Assembly: GCA_949825025.1 (NCBI GenBank)
Contig: OX463783.1
Coordinates: 13,861,628-13,925,627, forward strand
Length of the DNA: 64,000 nt
Origin: Siphlonurus alternatus
Taxonomy: Eukaryota; Arthropoda; Insecta; Ephemeroptera; Siphlonuridae
Reading direction: 5' to 3'
Positions 25,786 through 37,485 of the stretch are shown piece after piece; within the stretch, counting starts at the first letter, position 1; every line of letters starts with the position of its first letter. The position numbers and the translations under genes are program-made. The notes beneath the pieces were generated by a model. That model had not been told where the DNA came from, ran no database searches, and saw only the letters and a list, made by a program, of their open reading frames with translations.

Positions 25786-26082
25786 CGGGCGGCTGCAGAG
25801 ACCTCCGTGTCTTATGGCCAGGGTGGCCAGGGATTTGATCAGAGTTTCGCTGTTTCTGTGAGAGTTGCGGCGCTGCTAAATGTTCGGCTCGGACCGGCTC
25901 TTTTGCTGGCTGAAATTGCCATTATGATTATAATTATGATTATAAACCACCAGCGAGAACCAGGCCGTGCCGCTGCGATTCAGTGGCGCCGCCACTCTCA
26001 GTTACAGTAAAGCTCGGCCAAGCTGGTCAAATTTCTAGCCATAAGACACGGAGCTCTCGACTGTAAGGTCTCTAGGGCGGAT
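25786..26082. mobile_element. GC-rich imperfect palindrome in the intron
   Basis: GACCTCCGTGTCTTATGGCC (25800-25819) is inverted at 26038-26056, and GCGGGCGGCTGCAGAGACC pairs imperfectly with GGTCTCTAGGGCGG. Between them the arms stay alignable (CTGTGAGAGTTGCGGCGCTG versus the complement of GGCGCCGCCACTCTCAG). The centre, near 25930, is an AT-rich ATTATGATTATAATTATGAT run. Confidence 0.8.
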
Positions 26083-26329
26083 GTGATTACAATGCAAATA
26101 AATGTACTGTATATTCAGTACATTGGACTACAAAAAAAGCTTAAATTAAATATGAAAGGAATGAAAGGTTGATAAAATATCAGGGATATGTCTTTATATA
26201 TTCGATATATTTAAATCGGCATGGTATGCAAGTAAGAATATGAATAGAAATGAAACCGAATCGAAAAAATGTACAGGCAGTTTTATATTATATATTTAGC
26301 CATTATTGTCTTCAATTTCTTCCAGTCAA

Positions 26330-26372
26330 AAAGGACAGGTGGAACGAATTGAAAAGAAACGAAATATAGTTT
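26330..26372. repeat. Solo remnant of the 16-bp-repeat foldback terminus
   Basis: GGACAGGTGGAACGAATTGA followed by AAAGAAACGAA closely resembles the left end of foldback element 1 (GGACAGGTGAATCGAATCG...). A further stray unit, ACCGAATCGAAAAAATG, lies at about 26256. These suggest an older decayed copy between the two intact ones. Confidence 0.6.
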
Positions 26373-26440
26373 TTACATATCATATTTTATATTTTTCTTG
26401 TCTGTTAATTTTTTCTTCCAAAATTACTATAGTCTGATGA

Positions 26441-27224
26441 GGAGCGGGTAAATGAATCGAAAATATATGAATCGAAAAGTAAACGAATCGAAAGGGAAAC
26501 GAATCGAAATTTATAATATGGTGGAAGATATACTATTCTTTTTAAAATGAGATTTTAAATGTTAGTTGTGTTGAAGATTAATAAATAGGAAACGAAAGGA
26601 AATAAATCGAAAATATTTTCGAAACCATGGTCGTAAATAATTACAAACATATATTTGGAGATTTTCATATTAGTAACAGAAAGAATAACGATTGAATAGT
26701 ATAGCGATCATATAATTATATATAGAGGAAACGAATCGAAAAGGAAACGAATCGAAATTTATAATATGGTGGAAGATATACTATTCTTTTTAAAATGAGT
26801 TTTTAAATGTTAGTTGTGTTGAAGATTAATAAATAGGAAACGAAAGGAAATGAATCGAAAAATTTTCGAAACCATGGTTCGTAAATAATTACAAACATAT
26901 ATTTGGAGATTTTCATATTAGTAGCAGAAAGAATAACGATTGAATAGTAGCGATCATATAATTATATATAGAGGAAACGAATCGAAAAGGAAACGAATCG
27001 AAGAGGAAACGAATCGAAATTTGGTGAGCGGTGTTGCCACTAGCACTTTCATAGGCCCCGCCTTCTCTTGGAGGAGGAGCTAGAACCCCCTCCACCAAAT
27101 TATAAATTTCGATTCGTTTCCTTTTCGATTCGTTTACTTTTCGATTCGTTTCCTTTTCGATTCGTTTACTTTTCGATTCGTTTACTTTTCGATTCGTATA
27201 TTTTCGATTCGTTTACCCGCTCCC
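26441..27224. mobile_element. Foldback element 2: same 16-bp repeat arms, inverted termini and an internal duplication
   Basis: The left terminus GGAGCGGGTAAATGAATCGA and the right terminus (complement GGAGCGGGTAAACGAATCGA) match for over 50 bp with few differences, including an unusual ATAT variant unit at the same position in both. Inside the left arm an AT-rich segment of about 248 bp is tandemly duplicated (from 26513 and from 26761), each copy ending in 16-bp repeat units. The core (27022-27106) includes GTGTTGCCACTAGC and CCCCGCCTTCTC, related to the core of element 1 but in the opposite orientation. Confidence 0.85.
26513..27022 (+). repeat. Tandem duplication of a 248-bp segment inside foldback element 2
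   Basis: Two nearly identical copies begin ATAATATGGTGGAAGATATA at 26513 and 26761 and run through TTTTCATATTAGTA and GAATAACGATTGAATAGTA to the next block of 16-bp repeats. Only a few substitutions and small indels separate them, so the duplication looks recent compared with the decay of neighbouring repeats. Confidence 0.9.
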
Positions 27225-28084
27225 GTTTCCTTTTATGCATTTAACGGTGGTCCAGTAATATATAATTGATTAAAGAATTATAAAAAAATGATACATACTG
27301 ATTTATTAACTAATAAATAAATACAAAATACTGTATTTAAAATAATGCACTAGATAATTATATTAAAAAAATTGGAGCACCATGAATATAATATATACTT
27401 TTTGAAACATATTTAATAAGAAATGTTATAAATCATTTAATTAATTATGAAATACTATATAATTTTACAGTAATAAAGTTGAGAAAAAAGAATAACAACT
27501 AATTTTCTATTATATTTCAAATTATGAAATAATATTCGTGACTATGTATTATAACAAGAATAAAAAATCATTTCTACATAATCAATTTTAACATTGAAAA
27601 TAATAGGAGGAAATTTAAAAGTGGAATTAATGATGAAAAAATATGATTTAAGTGATTTTTTACAATCAGTCAAAGAGAGAGAAAGAGCTAAATCTTTATC
27701 GTTAATTTTATATTATATCTGTATAATATTATTCTCGTATAATATGTTCACCAATTTTTCAATACCAATTTTCTTACATTTTCTTATACGTACACTATAA
27801 ACTGTAATAATTATCTACACTTCATATTGGGACATTCTGTTCTATGGTTATATTCACTATAGTCATATCAACGGCATTTCAGGATTGTGATAACTGATAA
27901 GTCTGATAACTTAATAATATAAACTATATGTTATAATTAGATTACTTTTTGTATGCAACTTGCAAAAGATGTAAATTTAATACTCAAATTTCTATTTTTT
28001 TTTTGTCTTTTTTATTACTATTGATGTACTTTAAAATGATCTAGGACTAATAATTCTGACATGCTTATTATTGTTGTACATCGC

Positions 28085-28172
28085 CTTGGAAAATTCCCAA
28101 TTGCAGTCATGTGATACCTTAACGGAGCATGGTGATTAATAAGGCTGAAAGTGAAAAATTTTCTAAGGTGAC
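28085..28172 (+). repeat. Half-copy of the 58.6 kb foldback element
   Basis: GCATGGTGATTAATAAGGCT followed by a degenerate TTTTCTAAGGTGACGAG matches one arm of the 58.6 kb element (GTATGGTGATTAAAAAGGCT ... TTTTCAGAGGCGAGG). The opposite arm is not seen. Confidence 0.55.
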
Positions 28173-28213
28173 GAGTGTAAAATCGAAAAGCATTAAAATA
28201 ATTATGGATTATG

Positions 28214-28385
<172 letters not shown>

Positions 28386-28399
28386 GTGCGACAGATTGG

Positions 28400-28580
28400 G
28401 AGAGAAAGATGAATGTGATTCACTTTCTGCTAGCAGCGATCTCGCCCGACCAGTCTCTCTCTATAGTCAGGTGGGAGTGGTCCGGTAGGTAGGCGTGCGT
28501 CTCACTGACCGTGAGAAATGGGTCACTTGTTGCTGCGATGAGACATTTAAACTGCAATTACATTCCCCGCCCTAACATTT
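28400..28580. other. GC-richer stretch next to the intronic GA repeat
   Basis: GCTAGCAGCGATCTCGCCCG and GGTAGGTAGGCGTGCGTCTC stand out from the AT-rich intron. No open frame of interest. On the minus strand TCAGTGAGACG resembles an arthropod initiator element, but nothing else supports a promoter. Could be a TE fragment or a conserved intronic element. Confidence 0.4.
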
Positions 28581-29409
28581 AGTCCATAATCATCTTCGTG
28601 TAATTTATCATCCTTCAAATTAATTTAATTTTTATTTATATCAATGACGTCATAATTTTATTGTAATATACCTCAAGTATGTAATACATTTTTAACACTA
28701 TTTAATACCTTAATTTATTTTATTTTAATAAATTGTGAATTATATTAGGAAACAAAATGTAATAATATTATTATAACTGAATTATGAGTGTGGTAAATAG
28801 CATTATAAATTTATTGTTCATTAATTCTATTTGTGCATCAAAACCTTGTAATTTATGACAGCTACATTCTCAGGTGACAAATGAGATTGATATATGTTAA
28901 AAAATTTATGATTTTTTGTCATGTATAATTTCTATATAGTCTTGTTCACTTTATATTAATTTTAACATATTTGCAGATACAACACGTAAGTATAAAAAAG
29001 GATTATAAATACATTTTAAATGACTTTTTTTGCTTACAAATCATTATCATATCAGATAAGAGGTTATCAAAATAATTGCCAAAAGAACAAAAAATTAATA
29101 TTAAATATTTTAGAATATTTATAGTCTTAAATAATTTGTATTTTGTATAATATCAATTTTAACTCAAAATATATGTTATAAACTCACGTACTGTACGTAT
29201 ACCAGTAAGACATGATATTCAATACGTCAATAAACAATTTTATATAAAATAAGTTATGTTAGGTATTCTATATATAATTACAAAGCATTTTGTTTTTCTA
29301 TTTTATTATTTTGAAATGGTGTAATTGAATTTAAAAACTAGTCTGTGTACGTTTGTAAAACAAGAATCGTGAGTATTTGTTATTGAAGCGAGACCAAACA
29401 GAATACACT

Positions 29410-29585
29410 TCAAATTAATTAGAAATTAAACCGGAAGTTATTATAAGTTAATGATTTAATGTTATTTTTAATTAATTTATGTTAAATATCATTATTTTAT
29501 AACTCTCTTCCAAATTCCAAGGTTTAAATGTGAATAAAAATGCATAAAATCATTTACTTCCGGTATATTTTTATATTGATTTTAG
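29410..29585. mobile_element. Possible inverted-repeat element with CCGGAAGT in its ends, copy 3
   Basis: AATTAAACCGGAAGTTA on the left and TTTACTTCCGGTATATTTTT on the right are inverted around the CCGGAAGT motif. The longer arms are weakly paired, so this is the least certain member. Confidence 0.4.
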
Positions 29586-31268
29586 TATTTTGATGGTAAA
29601 ATGATTGGAACTCGCAGAAACTTATAAGCATGAGTAAACATGATGCGATACTTCATGCTCACTCACTTTACCGCTAATGTCTTTTTGCTCTACGGAGCTG
29701 AAAGTGAGAGTGTTCTCTATCAAAGCAGTTTATTTTTTTTTTCTGTCGATTTCTTTCTTTTTTATATCATAAATGCGTTCCGCGTCTTTAATATATAAAC
29801 AAGGCGTTTTGTTTTGTCAATGCAGAATGTTAAGCAGGTTAAACTAAAGTGTGAAAATTATGGAATTTGTTTGTTTGCAAGCATTAAAGTCTCCAGAAAT
29901 TTAAATTATCAATATAGAACTTTAAATTTCATGCAAATGCAATTAATTAAGTACTTTCAGGTTATAAGTGTATCATGCAGTGTACTGATGAAATTATGTT
30001 TTTATTCACACAGCTTAACATAATACATGACATGAAATTGAAGTGAAAAGTATGTTAATATGCGGCTACATCATAGAATTGTGGAATTACATCTATTTTA
30101 GCAACAAGCACATTTAATTAAAATTTAATATTCACGCGTAAAGTCTACATGTTTTAAATTTTAATATTTGCAAGTTTTTTCACCATGTAAAATTTTGTAT
30201 ATGAGTACACCCAAAGTACTTCGTTTTCTCCATGTCATTTAATTATAATTTTTTGTTTATTTTTTTGACTATACAATTAATTATACACTATTTTATCAAT
30301 TCAATATGGTCCACAATCTTATGCTCGCTAGAGAATAACTGAGCCATGGTAATATTTTTTAGCTGGAATAAAAGTCTTATAACCAAATATTACTTGATTT
30401 CAATGCAATTTTATAGTTTTATAATTTAAAGCCAAATGTTACTAAAAAAATGAAAACACTTGTCCTTTTTAAGACTCTATAAAAGGTATAGATTAGAGTT
30501 ATAAAAATTTTTAACAGAATTTAATTGAGCTATTACATTAATGTAAAATCAACATTTTGTACTAAAATAAACTCATAAAATTTTAAATTAGCATATTTCT
30601 ATATTAAAACAAGCACGCGATACAGTTAAAATATAGTGATTTTATCATCTAGTTCTTTGCTATGCTATAAACCCTATAAGAACTATTATTAAAATTTAAT
30701 TTATAGCTGCTTAAAAAAATTCAAAATCATTATATTCGTATTTAATTAAATAAAAAATAAAATTCAGTTGACATATGTAAATAAAGAGTGAAAGTTTTTT
30801 TTTTTTTTTTCGGTACTATTATTATCGTAAGGATGTATCATTTTTATAGTTGAAAACTTGCGGTGTTTTATTTATTTTTTTTATTGCGGTAGAAATAACT
30901 GGAGCAAATCTTCTAAAACCAAAACATAGAAAGTGGAGGGGTCCACTAGGGGAGGGGGGAGGAGGGTTATTTAAGGTAGTGAACCGTACTTCCTTCCTTC
31001 TTTATATTTATATCATGCATATCGTTATTGTTTTGTTTTGTTCCAAACTAGTAAACATCTAAACTAACCACACCTTATTCTTATTATTTTAACAAACCTG
31101 TCTCAATAGAATATTTTTTGTTTTGTTTTTATATATTATTAAGTATTTATAATAATTGACATTAAAAGAATCACACCCATAAAAATGATAAAGTATTATA
31201 TAATATAATTAGTTATGAAAACAAATTATTTAAAATTAGTCTTAATGCTTTATTTAAGAAATTTAATT

Positions 31269-31645
31269 AAGGTAGAGATAACGTCGAACAGCTGTTCGAC
31301 GTAATCCCCTTTGATTAACATGTAAACCTTAGCAAATTGACAAAAGTTTTGAAATTTTTTTGAGAGGCAGATATTAGTGCCTAAAAGCCATAGCAAAAGT
31401 TTCAAAAACATTTAACTAGCCGATTTTTTTAAATCAATTTTTTAGTTTGGCTCTCCATGGGAAAATTAAAAAAATTAATTAAAAAAAATCGGCTCGTTAA
31501 ATCGTTTTGAAATTTTTTTTATGGCTTTTAGGCACTAATATCTGCCTCTCAAAAAAATTTCAGAATTTTTGTCAATTTGCTAAGGTTTGCATGTTAATCA
31601 AAGGGCATTACGTCGATCAGCTGTTCGGCGTTATCTCTACCTTAA
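31269..31645. mobile_element. Palindromic MITE flanked by TTAA
   Basis: The ends read TTAAGGTAGAGATAACGTCG and its inverted copy, with TTAA at both borders, as for piggyBac-type target sites. Directly inside each end is a smaller palindrome (CGTCGAACAGCTGTTCGACG on the left, slightly mutated on the right). The arms continue as near-perfect inverted copies (GAGGCAGATATTAGTGCCTA, AAAGCCATA) to a centre near 31457. No open frame. Confidence 0.88.
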
Positions 31646-31744
31646 TGTACATTTAAACAATAATAAATATCTATAATCTATCTATTTATATCTGTCTATA
31701 TAAATCCTTATTAATTATCGTTGTAAGTATGCAACACATGCATC

Positions 31745-31915
31745 ATTTAAAAATTTGCATGCATTTAGGAGGATCATACACTGCCCTCGTGTCGCATCGT
31801 ATGGTATCGTATGACTTCGTATTATCAAAATTTCGAACCGGTTCTAAATGAGAAACGTATGATCGCATGCGATGCTATACGAAACGAAGCTGTGTGCGCG
31901 CGTACACCTGATTGC
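31745..31915. other. Degenerate inverted repeat rich in CGTATG/CGCATG motifs
   Basis: TGTCGCATCGTATGGTATCG and, on the other side, GATCGCATGCGATGCTATAC with GAAACGAAGC form a loose inverted arrangement around AATTTCGAACCGGTTC. It may be a decayed MITE. Borders are unclear. Confidence 0.4.
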
Positions 31916-32299
31916 ATGCATAGGTTAATTCTTTCTTTATCATTTATCATACGTTGCAAATATTGAGTTGTAATTAGTTGTCAAAAATTTTAAATTAAAA
32001 GGGTTTTTTCATTGCAATTAATTATTATCATTTTTTATCTACGTCACTCGAAATTTTCCAAAACTTAAAAACTTATGATGTACTAAATTATGTCATCATA
32101 AAAAAACAACTTAAAAAACCTGTTTTAAAAAAAAGTTTGAACTGTGATCCTATATTTTATTTTTTTTTAAATATATAATATATTAAAGAATTTAGAAAAT
32201 TTCTATCTACAGAAATATGTATATAAAAAGTATTTGAAAAGAATTAGTGCAAATTCCTTATTAAAGGTACATAAATATAAAATTCTTTATTTATAAAAA

Positions 32300-32319
32300 A
32301 TATATATATATATATATAT
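32300..32319. repeat. (AT)n microsatellite
   Basis: About ten TA units in AT-rich intron DNA. Confidence 0.85.
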
Positions 32320-33194
32320 CATGGTAGCGTGATTTTAATTCTGAGTCATCAGAAAAGACTATGACGTAATTGTGACGTCAATCGATAAATTAATTTTAGG
32401 AAATTCCTATAAGGAAAAACATTAAATCCATACCGTGAAGTGAATTTTAAATTAATTATTATATTCTTGTTATATTAATACACTTTACTTGATATATCAT
32501 TACATGTAAATAACTTATATTAAGTAATCTGTTTTAATAAAGTGTTGTTCTAATTATATATTTATCTCAAGAAACAATTGTTCTTTTTTTTTTCGCAACT
32601 TAAAAAAAATTCTCACACACATATACCCATACTTGAAAGATTTATAAACATTGTTGAGTAACTCTAGTTTTTTTCTTTCTCACATAGTTAACCTTCCTCA
32701 TATAAACAACAATACAATTATTATTGTTATGACCTTGCTCTATGTCTTACACATTGTTGAACAACATAACTCACTGCAGTAACCATCATGCAGATAATCA
32801 TTATACTATTCTCTTGTATGGGAATATATTACACAAAATTATGTAATAAACTTATTTTATTTATAGAATTAATTTAATGTATTCAAAATTTGAATATAAT
32901 GATATAATATCTAGTTTTCATATCTTTTATACTTATACTAACTGAAATTTGAAAATTTGAATTTCAAAATTGCATTTCGGATAAAAAATTTTGTTTGAAG
33001 GTTATGTCTTTTTCAAATCCATTATTAAAAATAAACACAAAAATCGTAAATTGTAAATTTTGTTTACTTTCATATAAAGATGAAGTAATGTATATTTTTA
33101 ATATTAAGAAAACGCTCTAGAAACAAAGCATTTACTAAAAAATAAAAACTGTGAAATGTTTTCTTTATTTTTATTCTAAATTCTAAATTTTATA

Positions 33195-33341
33195 TTAAGA
33201 GGCATCCACAAAGCCTTAAGGCCACATTTAGGGCTCGATAATTTAAGACCAGAAATTTTGGGTCTAGAAAGCGTGCCTAAAATCAGGCTTTAAATTATCG
33301 AGCCCTAAATGTGGCCTTAAGGCTTTGTGAATGCCCCTTAA
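33195..33341. mobile_element. Short palindromic MITE with GCATTCACAAAG ends
   Basis: The left half contains GGCATCCACAAAGCCTTAAG, GCCACATTTAGGGCTCGATA and the right half is its complement ending CTTTGTGAATGCCCC. TTAA occurs at both borders. It lies in the intron about 150 bp from the exon-1 donor. The ends resemble those of the 62.8 kb element. Confidence 0.85.
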
Positions 33342-33499
33342 TATTTCTTAAAAATCAAAGTACACCCTAAAAACTTTAAAGAATTAAAGGACATTTGGAT
33401 CCCTCTTTGACCTTGAGAGAGGTGTTACTAATAAAATTTTATATGAGAAAAAGAAGCTACAGAGGTTTATCAAAGCTTGGAGCGCAGTATAATACTCAC

Positions 33500-33577
33500 T
33501 TTGCATCCCTCACACGTGAAGGCTCCGAAGTGGAAGCCTGCCGCAGCCTCGCCGCACACCTTGCACGTTTGGTTCAT
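33500..33577 (-). CDS. knrl: Knirps-family nuclear receptor, coding exon 1 (start codon and first zinc finger)
   Basis: This exon encodes residues 1-26 and begins at an ATG (33577-33575) with [10 protein letters not shown], the usual start of Knirps-family proteins. Cys5, Cys8, Cys22 and Cys25 are the four zinc ligands of the first nuclear-receptor finger, and CEGCK opens the P-box that contacts the DNA half-site. Residue 11 is Ala, where the Drosophila family members I know have Pro. The exon ends after the Lys26 codon at a GTGAGT donor (33499-33494), giving a phase-0 intron; the partner exon starts with SFFGR, so the join restores the canonical P-box. Directly 5' of the ATG is a pyrimidine-rich tract ending in TTTCAG, which looks like a splice acceptor and suggests a non-coding 5' exon further right. 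The product should be a nuclear, sequence-specific repressor. Assignment among knirps, knirps-like and eagle needs a tree; the symbol is the best guess. Confidence 0.94.
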
Positions 33578-33600
33578 CTGAAACAGTCGGGGAAACATCA
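33578..33600 (-). promoter_or_regulatory. Candidate splice acceptor immediately upstream of the start codon
   Basis: On the minus strand the bases before the ATG read TTTCCCCGACTGTTTCAG: a pyrimidine-rich tract ending in CAG directly abutting the start codon. This is what a 3' splice site at the boundary between a 5' UTR exon and the first coding exon looks like. If used, the promoter is at higher coordinates, perhaps outside the window. It could also be plain 5' UTR sequence of a single-exon leader. Confidence 0.55.
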
Positions 33601-35269
33601 GTATCGGAAATATGGAGTTTGCTCAACGACTATATACTGGTATATATAGTTCTTGGAGTCTGCTTACTTGAAACTTTTATAACACATTTATTGTATTCAA
33701 CAATTCACAGGTATTTGCGAGCCGAAACGTGACAAATTGATCGATTGACATTGACGCTGGAAAGAAGAATTATTGACAATAAAATGAAATTGTTGGTTAC
33801 GATGGTAAAATTTTCAAAGAAATTAAATAAAAAATAATGTATGCTTGTTGCCTTTTAAGTATTTGAAATAATTATTAAGACATCTTCAATCGGCATTTTG
33901 GTATCGACCATACACCAAAAATACATTATTTTTAATTAATTTTGAAATTGCAAGTTTTCAGTTTTCTTAATTTTTTTTTTAAATATTTTAGAGAAATTTT
34001 TAGTATGTTCTTGCCATGGTATTTTCATTTGTAATTATTTTTACGTATTATATACAGAAATTTTTGGTTCTGTCATTAAAATTCTTAATTGCTTAACTTA
34101 TGTCAAATATGCGTGATAATGCTGACATATTAGTTTGTTCATGGGTGAATTTTGAAGGTTAATTGTTTAAAACCAAGAAGGTCACAAACTACTTTTGTCA
34201 ACATGATGCAATTATGACTGTCTCAAATTTATTAAATAAAGTGGAGAAGATCTTGAGAATTGGCAATCTTCTCTACACTGAATTGAAATAATTGAGGCCC
34301 AGAGTGTTAGTAAACAACTTGGCTTATCAGCCATTTTTACTGAAGTTTCCAAACTTAAAATGGTATTGACTTGCATAAAAAGGTCAATCTATTCCAAACA
34401 CAACAGTTTTTTGTCTCAATAAAATATCATAATTATAAAGTTAGTGAAAAGTTAAGTGGAGCTAACTGGTTCTTAAAGTCTCCAAATTTGTGATAAAAAA
34501 ATATGTAATTAATGATGATTATTGATAGTTTTATGAATTTTATAAGAGTTTTCAAACTATAACTACTAATAAGGGTTATAAAATATAGCAATTATGGTCT
34601 CTAAATGATGAGTTTAAAGAGGCAATTTAGCAATTTTTAACTAGAAAAAAAAATAAAGAACTTCTTAAGATATAAAAATTTGCCTTACTTATTTATTATT
34701 TCACACAACTCCATGATGTAGCGAAATAAAGAAATTTTAAGTAAATTCATAAACAACTTTGTAATAAATTCAAGATTTCATATCATAATGATAAATTTAA
34801 TGTATTTAAGTATACATTTAAGACACTTTTTTTATTTAAATTCCTCTGAAGTACAAAATTTGCCTTACTTTCGTAATTTGACAAACACGTAAATAAAACA
34901 GTAAAGTAATTACATAAATAAACAACTTTTTTTTTTAAATACGACAAGATTTAATATCATATGTAAAATAGAAATGATACAGAAAACATAATATTCTACT
35001 TAAAATTCCTTTTCGATGTATATAAAACTGCAATATGAAACATTAGATAGTAGAAATAAATAACAACAATTCTCTTACAATCAGAGGCGATATAGCTGCA
35101 TGTCTCAACACGTCATAACTTTTAAACGTGCCTGCTTGGTGGTCTTACCTCAACACTAATTATATCTATCGTTGTTTGTACTTGAACAAAGTAATCCATC
35201 ATTTTTCTTATAACAACAAATCCGGTTTTTAAGAACTAATTTTTTTACGAATCTGCATGATTTTTTTCC
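33601..35269. other. AT-rich DNA upstream of the first coding exon
   Basis: Either 5' intron or promoter-proximal DNA, depending on whether the acceptor before the ATG is used. No other gene seen. Confidence 0.5.
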
Positions 35270-35545
35270 TGTATGTTCGAATTGAGAATTTCCAGTTATT
35301 TATTGTATTTTTTTAACTCCAAAAATCGTGATGCAAAAAATACTGTGACGTCATAATCATGTAACGTACTTCCTTAAGCCTGTATGTTAAATACTTTCAT
35401 GACTATGACGTCACAGTGATTTGCTCCATGGTGCTAAATTCTGAAAAACATTGATAATATCTAACTTTATAGGTTCTCTATTCAGACATGCAATACATGA
35501 TTTAAAATATTATAAAAATCGATGCTACTGCCATCTCTTGTTGAA
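35270..35545. mobile_element. Foldback element, TGACGTCATAGTCATG family, copy 3
   Basis: TACTGTGACGTCATAATCAT and TCATGACTATGACGTCACAG are inverted partners around about 50 bp. The right flank TAGGTTCTCTATTCAGACAT matches that of copy 2. Confidence 0.75.
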
Positions 35546-36393
35546 GAAAAGTTCCTAAAGCAACGAATGTACCATATGAATCTGAATACGTAATGTGACG
35601 TCATTATATGAATTTAACATGTCAATTAAAATATCCCCTATTGTACAGTACAGAAACTAAAAAAAAAGTAACTTTTTAACACCATACAGTGTTAAGTTTA
35701 TTGATATCAAACCTTTATAACTGTAATAAAATATAATAACAGGTGTTTTGCTTACATTATAAAAAAATATTATCGTTTGATATTTTTAAACTATAGGTGT
35801 AGTCCTATGAATATGTAAATTTAACAGTTAATGACATTATAATTATTAATACCACATCTATATAGTTATAATTAGTAGACCTAATTATGCCATTTAAAAA
35901 ATATATTCAATGTCACTTTTGGTTTGCTAAATTTTTTTACGTCTTCTTTTTTAATAGTTATTGATGATGTGGGGAAAAAAATAATGACACTATTTTTTTA
36001 CATCATATAATTATAGAATTACAGGAATTATAGTATATAGTATTATAGTATATCGTATTTCTTATAATATATCACCTTTTTTTACTTTAATTTAATATGT
36101 AACAATTGAAAAAAAAATCAATTTATTCTTTAAATCGATATAGGATAACGCACTATCAAATTTGGTATAAGAAAAGAATAAAATTTGTTGTAAAATGTGT
36201 AATAAATCACGTATATAATAAAACTTTATTGAAAAATATATAGTTAAGTAGTTTACAAGCTTAAGATTTTTTTTTTTTTCAAAAATTGTAACACGATAAC
36301 AGAGATTTGTGGTTTAGCTATGAAGGTTAAGAAGGGATCCAATCAGTTGAAAATTGCTGCTGCTTTGAGATGTAACATAACAAGAATATATAG

Positions 36394-36570
36394 TTCAATT
36401 AAATTAAAATTCTTAATCGGAAGTGGATTATATTTTGTTCTTATTTAAAATTTAAAAGTTCACATCCTGTGGACAGTTTTCTAATTTTAAGAATCTCTGC
36501 ATGTTTAAGAGAAAGGTTAAAAACGGTACACTTCCGCTTAATTTTGATGAGAAATTTAAATTAATTTGAG
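36394..36570. mobile_element. Inverted-repeat element with CGGAAGTG in its ends, copy 2
   Basis: AATTAAATTAAAATTCTTAA followed by TCGGAAGTG pairs with the complement of CACTTCCGCTTAATTTTGAT and GAGAAATTTAAATTAATTT. The arrangement resembles the 41.8 kb element. Confidence 0.6.
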
Positions 36571-37169
36571 TATAGTGAGTGAGGATTGAGGAAAAGGTAA
36601 AATGCGTGAGAAACATCTTGATACTTCTGTCGTTGCCGACACAAAAAGAAAATAATAAAATTCAGGTCACATCTAAACTATATAATAATATTTCACCTTA
36701 TTTCTAATGTATTAGAAATCACCATGTGAATTATATTATTTTTTATAATCTTTTTCCGATTTACTAAAAAAATATTATTATTAATTACTAATAGGAAGTT
36801 ATATTAATATAATTATTTTAATTACGATGGAATATTGTTTTGAAAATTATATGTTGTTTGTTCTAAATTTATAATAGTTTTAATGTTTTTATGACACCCT
36901 AAGGTGTAAAGAATTTTAAAGGAACATAACAGACTATAGCTGAAACAATATATAAGTATCTAATAATTAAAAGATTTTATAAAATTCTGTTATATAAGTT
37001 AATTTTGGACATCTATTCACTCAAATGTTTATAGCTGTAACTTAAATATATTATATGACCAAAAATTATAAGGAATTACGTATCGTATATTGTTGAATTC
37101 CATATGATAAGTTAAAAAAAAATGCACCTCGGGTCATCACGAAATTAATTGTTTCATCCCTCATATATT

Positions 37170-37335
37170 TGGGAGTTGCATTCTATGGAGGTGTGATAGA
37201 CTTGTTTTTATTTATATATGGCTAGACTACTAACGTTAAGTGTAACTTTTTAAGTTTCAAACCTGCATCTCTTTGTTTCTTGGACTTAAGTGCAAGTATC
37301 AAATTAGTTAAGGGTTAAGTTCATGGGGTCCTGAG
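37170..37335 (+). repeat. Dispersed repeat family A, body copy
   Basis: TGCATTCTATGGAGGTGTGA, GGCTAGACTACTAACG and TTTCAAACCTGCATCTCTTT correspond to consecutive blocks of the 59.7 kb copy read on its minus strand. Confidence 0.55.
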
Positions 37336-37368
37336 GAAGTGCACACAACTTTTTAACCATGTCATTAG

Positions 37369-37485
37369 GTCTGTTCGTACACCCTGCCCAGAGTACACTT
37401 TCTATTCTCAATCGACCTTATGTCCATGTGAATAAGGTCGATTATGTGCAGAAAATATACACCAAGAAGGGTTTATGAACAGAAC
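37369..37485. mobile_element. Small inverted-repeat element
   Basis: GTCTGTTCGTACACCCT pairs with the complement of AGGGTTTATGAACAGAAC; inside, AATCGACCTTAT is exactly inverted as ATAAGGTCGATT around an 8-bp loop. Total about 115 bp. Confidence 0.75.

Noticed and set aside
26441..27224. CRISPR array
   Set aside because: The short repeats are directly adjacent without unique spacers, occur in inverted arrays, and the genome is eukaryotic.
30850..31062. Small frame with a signal-peptide-like start (KTCGVLFIFFIAVEITGA)
   Set aside because: The initiating codon is TTG, not ATG; the remainder is low-complexity and there is no supporting splice or UTR context.
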